23,817 nt of DNA from Apostichopus californicus (GCA_020650975.1 JAIPMN010001640.1:1-23817), one strand, 5' to 3'; counted from the first letter of the stretch, positions 11,801-19,970 are shown. Notes: a model not told the origin generated them from the letters alone. Translations and numbers: made by a program.

Positions 11801-13026
11801 TACCAACAAGCGTTCACTCGTTTTTCACATAAAACTGCGACATTCGTAATTACCGTTACTAGTTCAAAAAACTTTATTCACATCGCTTACTCAGGGTCAA
11901 AGCTAAACCAAATGCAAATTCGCAGTCGTAGTGTTATTATCTGGAATTCCCTTCCAAACAATTTTAAAAGATATGAAGTCCTTGCGTCCTTTTGAAAGTT
12001 CACTTAAACATCACATTCAAACTTCACTGGTCAAGCTCATGTAGTTTTCCTGCCTGCCCATCTTATTTTCTTCCTCTTTTAGGAAGTAAGAAACAGCATA
12101 TAATATACACCAAAGGTACCAGACTACAAAAGCTTATTCTTATTCTGACACCTTTACCAACTACTTTCTCTGAATTTTGTAATTTATATTAGAGACAAAA
12201 TTACTTCATACTATGTTAACGATCAGTGAACTTATTAAATAACGTAATATTAATGTATAATGATGACATTTTTGTGAAAATGATTTCTGTACTATGTGAT
12301 AATGGTAGAAAAATAAACTTGACACTTTTTTGATTGATTAGTTGGTTACTTAATTTAACAGATGAATAACTATTAAATTAATTGAATAATAAAGTATTAT
12401 GAGGAATTTTACATAACCTGTATAAATTATTTGCTTCATTGCATTGCAATATGCCGTATTCTAATCGCTACGTCCGTACATTGAAGTGAAAAGTTGTTTT
12501 CTTGCCGAACGAACCAACTTTCAATATATTAACTGTATTTCAATGAGACAGTTCCTGATTTTTCACATACTAACGTAATTTCGGAAATTGACCACGGTCA
12601 ATCTTAAATAATAGCTTTTTGTCTAGTTTTTTTTAATTAAATTAATCGCTAACTTGAAATTCAGATTAGGACTTTCTTTACTTGTAATGTACTGCAATTT
12701 AAACATGAAGGGGTTAAAGGCTAAATACTTCATAGTTACTTTAAAGTAAGTTGTATCTCATTTATGAAGCTCAGATTATGTATAATTCACATACCGTACG
12801 TATGTCATAGCCATGGTCAGTATGAAGTATAAAATGATGCATGTTAAAGCTGAGTCTTACATTATGATAAGAAACATATTGAAGTTACCGTATGACCCTC
12901 TGGAGAACCCCTTGATTCCAGCTGACCCCTTACACGTTGTGGATCCTTCGGACCAGGCAAACATCTATGTCCAGATGGTAAGGAGAGAGAGCACAACACC
13001 ACCAAAGCTAGTTTCAAAGAATTCAT
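2571..13026 (-). CDS. Secreted fibrinogen-related (ficolin/FReD-like) protein, five exons
   Basis: Spliced minus-strand gene: 12934-13026, 8847-8952, 7615-7766, 3764-4025 and 2571-2818. The exons total 861 nt including the stop, giving 286 residues, and all four junctions have GT/AG ends with matching phase. Seen in the protein: an N-terminal hydrophobic signal peptide (about 1-19), a Cys cluster (C22, C35, C36, C38), a short coiled-coil-like stretch (about 42-62), then a complete fibrinogen C-terminal domain (about 69-285). The domain has the GGGWT motif at 113-117, a calcium-site motif DMDND at 220-224, the C230-C243 pair around GGWWY, and the usual ending KFTDMKLRP. Known for the family: such domains bind acetylated sugars or other surface patterns, often as disulfide-linked multimers, in innate recognition. 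Inferred: secreted lectin-like oligomer. Its introns contain several retroelements, but no exon is broken. The ligand and exact subfamily (ficolin, angiopoietin-like, tenascin-like, FReP) cannot be set from sequence. The first exon is the least certain. Confidence 0.85.
2929..3050 (+). mobile_element. tRNA-like SINE head in intron 4
   Basis: A pol III A box TGGCCGAGTGG is at 2936-2946 and a B box GGTTCGATACC at 2998-3008, spaced as in a Leu/Ser-type tRNA. The acceptor stem does not pair and only three T-stem pairs form, so it is not a working tRNA. A SINE head or tRNA relic fits better. The 3' end is not defined. It lies antisense to the host gene, inside its last intron. Confidence 0.6.
3764..4025 (-). 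CDS. Fibrinogen-related gene, exon 4 (central fibrinogen domain)
   Basis: The acceptor TTTCTTGAAAG|GTA and donor GCTG|GTGAGT bound residues 118-204. The reading starts [16 protein letters not shown], continues with [20 protein letters not shown], and ends [13 protein letters not shown]. All hallmark blocks of the fibrinogen domain core are present without stops. Apparent minus-strand frames extending past either end of this exon are read-through of intron sequence. It ends in phase 1, and Gly205 is split across the junction. Confidence 0.94.
4860..7510 (-). mobile_element. 5'-truncated L2/CR1-type LINE inside intron 3, sense to host gene
   Basis: Minus-strand pieces occur in the correct order of one non-LTR retrotransposon. 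The APE-endonuclease end is at 7111-7506 ([45 protein letters not shown]). The RT start is at 6328-6549 ([25 protein letters not shown]). RT fingers/palm lie at 5854-6306 ([19 protein letters not shown]), the catalytic YADD at 5813-5824, and the thumb at 5162-5731 ([24 protein letters not shown]). The C-terminal block is at 4930-5124 ([20 protein letters not shown]). The frame is broken: the GVPQGS motif has lost bases near 5915, and there is a stop after ADCVE-like residues near 5746. The 5' half of the nuclease is absent. A 3' UTR probably continues to about 4790. It is inactive as it stands. Confidence 0.85.
7615..7766 (-). CDS. Fibrinogen-related gene, exon 3 (start of fibrinogen domain)
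   Basis: The acceptor TTTTTTAG|AT and donor ACG|GTGAGT bound residues 67-117. The reading is [16 protein letters not shown], a variable stretch, [20 protein letters not shown], then DTDGGGWT. This is the N-terminal A-subdomain of a fibrinogen C domain, with the first conserved Cys pair C79-C107 and the diagnostic GGGWT end. It ends in phase 0, the normal place for an intron just before the VFQRR segment. Confidence 0.92.
8847..8952 (-). CDS. Fibrinogen-related gene, exon 2 (Cys cluster and coiled coil)
   Basis: The acceptor is a pyrimidine tract ending CCCCACAG|GTTAAC, and the donor is GGAG|GTTAGT. It encodes residues 32-66: [20 protein letters not shown] and then [15 protein letters not shown]. 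The CCxC cluster next to a short acidic heptad-like helix is the usual layout for a multimerisation neck in secreted fibrinogen-domain lectins. The exon ends in phase 1, and the split codon makes Asp67 with exon 3. Confidence 0.8.
9480..10690 (+). mobile_element. Decayed Jockey/CR1-group LINE with internal deletion, intron 1
   Basis: Plus-strand translation gives an endonuclease piece at about 9505-9765: PPDGDFHS, then [18 protein letters not shown], and [18 protein letters not shown]. It is followed at 9868-10001 by the end of an RT palm ([26 protein letters not shown]), then stop-riddled thumb sequence ([18 protein letters not shown]) to about 10180. A C-terminal region ([25 protein letters not shown]) follows near 10445-10530. 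The RT start is missing, so endonuclease and RT end are joined by a deletion. The catalytic ADD reads GDD, and there are multiple stops. It is opposite in strand to the host gene. Confidence 0.7.
10930..12320 (+). mobile_element. Second decayed Jockey/CR1-group LINE, intron 1
   Basis: Plus-strand fragments in order: an endonuclease-RT linker ([20 protein letters not shown] near 10957; [16 protein letters not shown] near 11107), an RT palm ([16 protein letters not shown] near 11310; [20 protein letters not shown] near 11388), and a C-terminal block ([19 protein letters not shown] near 11715; [19 protein letters not shown] at about 11920-11975). An A-rich 3' tail contains AATAAA near 12311. It is a separate copy from the neighbour at 9480-10690, because the order restarts. 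The middle is interrupted by a SINE at 11468-11615 and the remainder of the palm is missing. It is non-functional. Confidence 0.7.
11468..11615 (-). mobile_element. tRNA-derived SINE nested in the LINE remnant
   Basis: On the minus strand the A box TGGTCAAGTGGT (11607-11596) and B box GGTTCGAGTCC (11563-11553) are near consensus and correctly spaced. They are followed by a body with TGCAAGGCACTTTATCTCC and a 3' end near 11468. The plus-strand LINE reading stops at its border and resumes after it, so the SINE is younger than the LINE. Exact ends and target duplications are uncertain. Confidence 0.75.
12934..13026 (-). CDS. Fibrinogen-related gene, exon 1 (signal peptide)
   Basis: The ATG at 13026-13024 has A at -3 (context CAAAATG) and opens 31 codons: [16 protein letters not shown], then a small-residue region that fits signal-peptidase cleavage, then [12 protein letters not shown]. 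The donor CGT|GTAAGG at 12933 leaves phase 0, exactly what exon 2 needs. The open frame reads on past the donor to a stop near 12862, so without the splice it would be a short orphan. The assignment rests on the signal-peptide look, the good donor and phase agreement across a 4-kb intron. A different first exon outside the window is the main alternative. Confidence 0.65.
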
Positions 13027-13135
13027 TTTGAAGAACTTCGAGAGTAACTTAGACAAAAGCGATATGATTTGTCCCTGCGTCGGTTCTGGACATTTATGCC
13101 AATAATTTTTAATATAAATTTTTGACCTTCAGTCC

Positions 13136-13388
13136 ACAGGATGTTTGGATAGGGTATAGTTTATACGAAGGAAAACCAAAAAATGGGAAACAAATATTCT
13201 ATTTCGGTCGTGTTTAGGAAGTAATAGAGATGTCATATTACATCAATTACGGTTCAGGTCAATATCACCAAAAAGAGGACCCGTAATGAAAACATTCTGA
13301 TATAATTTGCATTTGATTCCCACATGACTTTCCCATAAAACCATATATGGGAGCAATATCCTTTGTACCAAAAGTGACTTGAAGCAAA
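13136..13388. repeat. Upstream direct repeat, copy A
   Basis: Begins ACAGGATGTTTGGAT, contains ATAGTTTATACGAAGGAA and GGTCGTGTTTAGGAAGTAAT, and ends AAAAGTGACTTGAAGCAAA. It matches copy B at 13419-13724 in order and orientation. Non-coding. Confidence 0.85.
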
Positions 13389-13418
13389 ATTTTAATATCA
13401 ATTGCTTAATTTGAATTT

Positions 13419-13724
13419 ACAGGATGTTTGAATACAGGATAGTTTATACGAAGGAAGGACAAAAAACAAAGCAACTTGTACTACGGTCGTGTTTAGGCAG
13501 TAATAAAGATGTGATGATTGCATAATGACATTTTACGTAAATATCATTTATTATCTTTAAGAAACCATATTGAGGATAGTGCATTTAAAACTCGACAAAA
13601 CGGAACCGTTTTCTAAACACTTTGATAGAATCTGCATTTGACTCCTATATGACTTTTCCCATGTCACGCCATATGGCAGCAAAACAATTTTTAGGTTTCG
13701 TATCAAAAGTGACTTGAAGCAAAC
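13419..13724. repeat. Upstream direct repeat, copy B
   Basis: Begins ACAGGATGTTTGAAT and ends AAAAGTGACTTGAAGCAAA. It is about 50 bp longer than copy A through an AT-rich insertion in the middle (about 13520-13600). The 30 bp between the copies is AT-rich and also resembles the sequence before copy A. Confidence 0.85.
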
Positions 13725-13839
13725 AGTTCTGACATACTGAATAGATAAGCAATTTTGTTTTCTACAGATTTTTCATTCATCTTCTACTTTAACATCGAAT
13801 GATGGAAAAGTCAACAAGAGGGTAATCAATTAAAATGAA

Positions 13840-14461
13840 CAAGTGTCTTATTATTGTTAAACCGTCATATTGGTTCATGCTAGCTACTATAGCCTGCAGT
13901 TTAATACATCTAGTCCAGTTCTTGGGTATGATGGGTGTATCACTATACAACCTTCATGGTTTGTATATTCATCCAAATAATGGTCATGTTGTGTCTTATT
14001 AAGGTGTTTGTTACCGTACAACCGTCATGTGTTTATATGGCTTCATGCAAACTATTCATTCAATAGCAAGCACTTTCATACAGTTCTAGTCAAGTTGGTT
14101 TATGATGGGTATATCACTATACAACCTTGATGGTTTGTATATTCATCCAAATAATGGTCATGTTGTGTCTTATTAAGGTGTTTGTTACCGTACAACCGTC
14201 ATGTGTTTATATGGTTTCATGCAAACTTTTCATTCAATAGCAAGCATTATCATACATGTCTAGTCAAGTTGGTTTATGATGGGTGTATCACTATACAACC
14301 TTGATGGTTTGTATATTCATCCAAATACTGGTAATGTTGTGTCTTATTAAGGTGTTTGTACCCATACAACCGTCATGTGTTTATATGGCTTCATGCAAAC
14401 TATTCATTAAATTACAAGCACTTTCATACAGGTCTAGTCAGTTTGGTTTATGATGGGTGTA
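13840..14461. repeat. Tandem repeat, period 174 bp, about 3.5 units
   Basis: The block TATGATGGGT recurs at 13927, 14101, 14275 and 14449, exactly 174 bp apart each time. Units share ATCACTATACAACCTT, TATTCATCCAAATA, GGTGTTTGT and CAACCGTCATGTGTTTATATG. The three inner units are highly similar; the left part-unit (from about 13840) is diverged, and the right end stops abruptly at about 14461. No reading frame is conserved through the units. Confidence 0.93.
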
Positions 14462-16103
14462 CCAGTTCAAGCTTGCTGATTTCTACGCAGGAAAGGGCGA
14501 TCACATTTACCTGTATTTTATAACAGCGTTTGTACCTGTAGAAACGACATATTGATGTACGATTTTCAGGATACTTGTTGAGTAAATAAAAGTAATTAGC
14601 TTCTCATACCATATATTGGACAAGGTTAAACTCATCCTGCGTCGGCAGAATTGGACGAGAAAGGGAAGAGTACCTTTGCAGTCTAAGCAAAAGTACAAAT
14701 CATGCACCGATTAATAGAGTCAAATATTTTGGATGGCAAATATAAATGGTTTAGTCACCAATGACTCACTTGCTATATTAACTACTTACGTTTACTTTAT
14801 ATAATAATGTTAAATATCACTTTTATAATATCAAGAAGGGAATTAGATTATTTCCCTGTAAAAACAACTAGCTGTTTTCATGAGCACAACTTTCCTCTGA
14901 GTAAGTAAATGGCAGACGGAAATACTCCTTCTGTGTACAGACATTTTATATTATGTAATACTTCAAATCGAAAAGTTGACTAAAGCATGACACATTCATA
15001 TTCACATACACAGTTATTTCAGTCCAGCTTTCAAAAGTTCTGTCACAATTTTAACAATAATGCGAAGATATTTTCAATCGCCTTTTAAGTTGTCTCTCGT
15101 ACACGCCATTTTAGCTCACCTGTTGTGAAAGTTACGTCATCATGTACGTGTTATGCTCACTTGTACGCTGTAGTGAATCTATGCAGTATATAAGTTGATT
15201 ACCATATTCATAGTTGCCTGTTAACCAGCCATTACAAAGACCGCGAGCTAGTCGATTTTTATTATTAAGCCAGAATTAACAGGTTACTGCTTTGTGTGAT
15301 TAGGGAACGGAGAATAATGACTATTGAAGAGGCTCACTGACCGAAACGATATACAATTCTTATTGAATAAATTCAAAAGGAAACTAGCCAGCGTATCGGT
15401 ATCGCATTGTTGTTGTTGGTAATGCTTTTTCTTTGTCCTTTATTTTTAGTTTGAGTTTATACAGCACAGGCTATGTATTTGTGTGTATTAGTCTAGGGAA
15501 GTCACCCAGACAACGGACATCTTGGTAAAAGTCAGTACAGGTTTAATTTAGGTCGACAGTGTTAACTTGTTCAGTTGTCAGAGGGATCAAGTGTTTTCTC
15601 AATCATTTGTAAGGAGATATTTAACTTAAACAATTTGTGAAATTTATTTGTTTAGGCTACTGTAATGAAGTTTTCGACGTGAAAGGAAGCGTATGCAGAT
15701 TGGTTGATTACACAAGTAACTGTTTTCGTTCAGACAGCTTTTACCCAAGGAATACCTAAAAGCTTGAAAGTTATTGAGAGTGATGGGAAAGTCATTTCTG
15801 AGGCCCAACGTGATGGATAATACGTACATACCTCAAGATATTATAGGTATACTTAGTGCATTGATATTTACACGCGAAGCCATAACATCTATCGACATCC
15901 AGACAGTATTAGTGAACTGGAGATAACACTTACGATCTTGAATACTATGAAGTAAGCACCGAATGTTATTGTAGGAATGTATATGTAAGCAATACAGTAC
16001 CCACTATACGCAACCAAAGACGTGTAAGGCAAACGTTGGGTAACTACCACTTTCATATGTAAGATGGTAGCCTACATCGTTGTTAACTTGTTCACGACGC
16101 GGA
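14462..16103. other. Non-coding spacer between the divergent genes
   Basis: No conserved coding frame, tRNA or repeat was recognised apart from the TATA-like motif listed. Probably contains the regulatory region and leader of the POMGNT2-like gene. Confidence 0.5.
15187..15194 (+). promoter_or_regulatory. TATA-like motif, possible promoter of the POMGNT2-like gene
   Basis: TATATAAG sits about 920 bases upstream of the ATG. A transcript starting ~30 bases downstream would have a long leader or a spliced 5' non-coding exon; I could not fix a convincing intron. In AT-rich DNA such motifs arise by chance. Confidence 0.25.
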
Positions 16104-16142
16104 ATGAAGCATGGCGTCTGTAGAAGTCAAGGAGGTTATTAA
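16104..16142 (+). other. Short upstream ORF overlapping the POMGNT2-like start
   Basis: An ATG seven bases before the main ATG, in another frame, opens a 12-codon ORF ending TAA at 16142. Its context (GGAATGA) is weaker, with G at -3 and A at +4. If the transcript covers it, leaky scanning or reinitiation would be needed for some initiation at 16111. No function is claimed. Confidence 0.35.
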
Positions 16143-17406
16143 GGTTGTTTTGTTGTCTTTGTTGATGTATAATGCCTTATTCACAATCCAATGGCAACGA
16201 ACCTTTATGGGCATATTTTCATCTCAGATTTATCGAGACAAGCTGAATTATAGCATACCTGAAGGTTATATTGCCTGGTGTTCTGGACAGGAACCAAATG
16301 ATAAAATCTGTAATTTCAGAAATTTATGTTTTTCACATCATTCGAAGAGATTTTTTGTCATAAATAATACCGATGTTCAAGAAACTATGGTTATTTCACT
16401 GTCGACGGCTCAACCCGATTTATTTACCTACACAACGGTACATTACTTTAACTTCAAGTTTCGTGAAAACATATTGATAAACTATAAGGAAGGTAAATAT
16501 CTGCTTTTTCGTCGATTCATACCGGGAAATATAGCACATGCCATTCACGACGAACTTATGCCTTTGTTTTACACCCTATTACGTCATGGGGACATTACAG
16601 ACGATGTGCCACAACGAACTCTTGTCTCTTTTCGGAGTTTGTGGTTGGAGGAAGCATATGGCTTGTACAACTTATTTTCAAAAGACACGCAAGTACTAGA
16701 GACCGATTTGCAACTAGAACCTGACGAATCATTTACATGTTTTGAAGATATAACTGTGGGGTTAACAAAAGAATCCCTATGGTATAAAATTGGTTTCAAT
16801 GAACCAGAAGGACCCCTTTTTGATTCAAAAGTTACGGCGACACATATACGGAATTTCACAGCTTATATTCGGAGAAGATTGAACATTCCATCTGCCTGTC
16901 CAAGTGAAGAATACGGTGTAGTATTCTCTCGTTTAAGAACACGAACATTGTTAAACGAAAAGGAACTAGCCTCCAAAATAGAACAAGAATTTCAATTAAA
17001 TATGGTCTTTCTTCATTTGGAAGTGAATAAAATGTCTCATATAAGTGATGTCATCAAGATTGTTTCTTGTGCTAGATTGATAACTGGGATGCACGGAGCA
17101 GCGTTTATTCTCAGCATGTTTCTTCCGCCAGGTTCTGTGGTGATGGAGTTATACCCTTACGCACTGAACCCCGAATATCTCACTTACTATAAAACCTTAT
17201 TAAATTTACCTGACATGAATATAGAATATCTAACGTGGAGAAATTTCAATCAGTCTAATACTGTTACACATGGATTCAATTGGTTGCATCCGCCGTCGAA
17301 CAGGATCGTGAATTTACCACGTGACGAACAGCTTAGAATCTTAAATAGCGCCGAGGTACCTCCCCATCTGTGCTGCCATAACACAGAGTTTCAGTTTCGT
17401 ATGTGA
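16111..17406 (+). CDS. POMGNT2-like: POMGNT2-like GT61 glycosyltransferase, single exon, lacking C-terminal FnIII
   Basis: A 431-residue intact frame. The start was chosen because the ATG has A at -3 and G at +4 and is followed at once by a signal-anchor (residues about 12-26), giving a type II ER/Golgi membrane protein. The lumenal part holds GT61/DUF563-type blocks: NIAHAIHDELMPLFYTL (140-156), VVFSR, ITGMHGAAF (GMHGAAF at 326-332), LPPGSVVMELYPYALNPEY, YLTWRN, NTVTH, and HLCCHNTEFQF near the end. N-glycosylation sequons occur at N46 and N85. Known for the family: POMGNT2 adds beta-1,4-GlcNAc to O-mannose on alpha-dystroglycan. The PxHLCC end argues for POMGNT2 rather than EOGT. Vertebrate POMGNT2 is about 580 residues with a C-terminal fibronectin III domain; this one stops just before it. 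The exact acceptor substrate is inferred, and it may be a diverged paralogue. Single-exon coding matches the vertebrate gene. Confidence 0.88.
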   Translation: MASVEVKEVIKVVLLSLLMYNALFTIQWQRTFMGIFSSQIYRDKLNYSIPEGYIAWCSGQEPNDKICNFRNLCFSHHSKRFFVINNTDVQETMVISLSTAQPDLFTYTTVHYFNFKFRENILINYKEGKYLLFRRFIPGNIAHAIHDELMPLFYTLLRHGDITDDVPQRTLVSFRSLWLEEAYGLYNLFSKDTQVLETDLQLEPDESFTCFEDITVGLTKESLWYKIGFNEPEGPLFDSKVTATHIRNFTAYIRRRLNIPSACPSEEYGVVFSRLRTRTLLNEKELASKIEQEFQLNMVFLHLEVNKMSHISDVIKIVSCARLITGMHGAAFILSMFLPPGSVVMELYPYALNPEYLTYYKTLLNLPDMNIEYLTWRNFNQSNTVTHGFNWLHPPSNRIVNLPRDEQLRILNSAEVPPHLCCHNTEFQFRM

Positions 17407-18268
17407 CAAGATACATTTGTAAATACCACAAATATTATAAACATCCTTGTGAGATCTTCACTTCGTTACAAAAAGTACAGTCACACTGACTTATTAAGAG
17501 AACTTTAGATCGAGTTTCTCTAGTCTACTAACCAACGACCCTCTTTTTTCAGCCTTGGAAGGTTGAATGAAGCAACAAACAGGTCAGCGAATAAGCAGCA
17601 TAGCCAAACCATGATACTATAATTTGTATATAAGGCAAATGATGTCAAAGTACCCCATGTAATTAAAATAGACGATATAATCTGATCCATCATAAGTGAG
17701 AGTGAATAACACTTACATCAAGAAAGTGTAAAGTTTCCTGCCAATCGCGTGATAGTTGTTATAAGATACGTTATTGCCATAACGTTTGGATAACGTTTTT
17801 GAAAGGAGTACAGTTAATAAAAAAATATCGAAACTTGTTTCTTCACGGAAATTCAATATATTTCTATTGCCTGACGAAAGTTCCGTGTATTCACAAGGTA
17901 CTAGATGAATCGGTGACTATCATACCATGGAGTTTTCTTTAACTTATCTTGACATTTCTTTACCAAAAGACCAAATTTCGAAACTATTCAGGAGCGAAAA
18001 GTTGTTATGATTGTAAGCCAAAAGTTGATATTTACATGGCATTGTCTTGTAAAAGTATGTATAACTATAAAGTTATCGTCGTATTAAAGCTACAGTAGTT
18101 AATAGGTCTAGGCTATATCCAATTGCTAGGAAAGGAAAGAAGCTTTCAACTCGAGTAATGGTGATGACAAACTTGGTTGGGAATGAGATGACAGTCTGCT
18201 CTTGCTATCAATCATTGTAAGGCGTATAATGATTTTATCTATTTCTTCACCCGATACACACAGAGAAC
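17407..18268. other. 3' flank of the POMGNT2-like gene, no gene seen
   Basis: Apart from the candidate polyadenylation signals and the 33-codon read-through frame after the stop, I recognise nothing. Confidence 0.5.
17816..17821 (+). terminator. Candidate polyadenylation signal AATAAA after the POMGNT2-like gene
   Basis: This is the first AATAAA downstream of the stop at 17406, about 410 bases away. An ATTAAA near 17663 is an alternative. Supported only by motif and position. Confidence 0.3.
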
Positions 18269-18534
18269 ACAGTTACTACTGTAAATCTTAAAGTTTTGTA
18301 CCAAAGTAAAAACTGGATCGTGCTATAAATCGGTAGCATGTGCTATTAGGATTACAGTAACAACTGAGGATGCGTGTAATTACAACAAATCCAGTTGTTT
18401 GGGATTTGTTGGAATTACAAATATCCTCAGTTCTTACTGTAAACCTATGAGCACATGCTACCGATTTATCAGATTTGTCAGCACAATCCAGTTTTACTGT
18501 GGTACAAAACTTTAAGATTTACAGTAGTTACTGT
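18269..18534. mobile_element. 266-bp fold-back (MITE-like) element
   Basis: The left arm (18269-18392) and right arm (18402-18534) are long inverted repeats around a 9-base loop. Matching blocks include ACTACTGTAAATCTTAAAG, AAATCGGTAGCATGTGCT, AACTGAGGAT and CAACAAATCC. The right arm carries about 10 extra bases near 18470. There is no coding capacity. I could not identify a convincing target-site duplication. A MITE or other fold-back transposon is the simplest reading; a hairpin RNA precursor is possible. Confidence 0.85.
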
Positions 18535-19450
18535 AATCTTTTTGTGAATCGGCTGATTTCTTCTTCCATCTTGACTTTTATTTGCATGTAGGTATATACC
18601 TGTTTCCACTTGGACGATCTGATACGTCCATTGATAATAACCGGAATTTACAGAGAAATATATTTTGGGAACTTCTATCCAAAATCGTTTTCCAGATGTG
18701 ATATGATTTGTCCTGTTTTCCAAGCACCTGCATCATCAAACTTATACACAGCAATAGCAGCAACTTGGTAATTACTTTTTCAGTTACCAAATGCAGCAAG
18801 TTTTCACAAGACCATTCACGGAGCGACCACGTTAGTAGACTTAAATTGCCGTAAAAATGTTCATGAAAATGATTAACCTCAGCTTGACTTTTCAGTGTAT
18901 GTCAGTCTTTATCGACGACTGAGTATTTGTCTATGGTGGTGTAGCACTTAGCTTTAGGACTAAATATGTGCTGGTAACGCAACCACGAGATACATTAGAT
19001 CAAGGGAAGCGGGGTTCAAATTCTGCGATGAGTCGCCTGCCTTTGTGAAGATATGAATGACAAAGTATATTAAAATGAGGACAAACGCAATGTTCTATCG
19101 TAATCCGCAGGGTAAATATGATTTATTCACCATAAAGGATGAAATGAATTACGATGTGTAAAATAATTAAAAATATATAAAATACAATAAAGTTAAAACA
19201 TAATTAACACATGACAATCATGACCTAACACTAAAGGCCTACTAAACTATAACCCGAGAGTCGCGCATCTCGTCTAATAAAGGATCGGTCCCTCAGTCCA
19301 CGAATGGCATCTCTAGTGGGGATACATCATAAGCCCTTGGTTGACCCGGACCGGGGGTGGGGGTTCCGGCGTCTAAACTAACGTCTAATAGGACATCTAA
19401 AAGTACGGTCTCTCGGTATGTGCAAACTACATCAACTACATATGAATAAG
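18535..19450. other. No recognised gene; local GC-rich patch
   Basis: Mostly AT-rich. A B-box-like GGTTCAAATTC at about 19014 lacks a good A box. A GC-rich patch at 19347-19372 with two G5 runs stands out from its surroundings. Confidence 0.45.
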
Positions 19451-19535
19451 CTGTGTAGAAATTAATATATTTAATTTCTAATGAAAACTGGAACAGTTTG
19501 GTACAGCCAGGTGCATGGCAGCTTGGAGTGTCTTG
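19451..19535. repeat. 85-bp direct repeat, copy 1
   Basis: It starts CTGTGTAGAAATTAAT, contains an AT palindrome, then AACTGGAACAGTTTGG and CAGCCAGGTGCATGGCAGCT, and ends GGAGTGTCTTG. Nearly identical to 21088-21172. Confidence 0.92.
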
Positions 19536-19970
19536 GTGAATGGTCACCATGCAATGCCAATACAATACAAACAAACAAAGGGCAAGGGGATTAACGATCT
19601 CCCACAGTAATCAAACAATTACTAAGCAATTAAAATAAGTATGAAAATATGCAATAATATACAACAAAGATAATCAGTAAGGGTGACACAACAATAGTAA
19701 AAAAGCATAAGCAAATGTCAACCTGATCACCTAATAAAGAACAAATGGTACAACCCATCATACCGGGTCGGCATGACAACAAGTAAACTAAAAGTATTAA
19801 AATAAAGTGAACCTTACGAGACGTAGACACTAATACACAGCTGGTTGCTAAACATACAACTACCTGCCTATGTTACTCATACGTACAGCAATAACACAGT
19901 GCTCCATAAATAAGTGAAACTGTCTATCCCTACTCGGCAAAGCAGTAATATCTAGGAATGTCGTAGTTCA

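Noticed and set aside
13840-14461. CRISPR array
   Set aside because: Units of 174 bp are contiguous repeats without unique spacers, in a eukaryotic setting.
18478-18799. Minus-strand frame with a leucine-rich, signal-peptide-like start (KLLLLLCISLMMQVLG)
   Set aside because: No in-frame ATG precedes the hydrophobic run, the frame lies partly in the fold-back element, and no following exon or domain fits.
18940-19040. Another tRNA-like SINE (GGTTCAAATTC B box)
   Set aside because: The expected A box upstream is poor (TGGTGTAGCAC) and no tail is seen.
19347-19372. G-quadruplex
   Set aside because: Only two long G runs are present on the plus strand, not the four needed for an ordinary intramolecular quadruplex.
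19293-19574. 93-codon minus frame with Pro/Gly-rich part
   Set aside because: Its N-terminal part is the 85-bp direct repeat and the rest has no recognisable domain. Likely repeat-derived.
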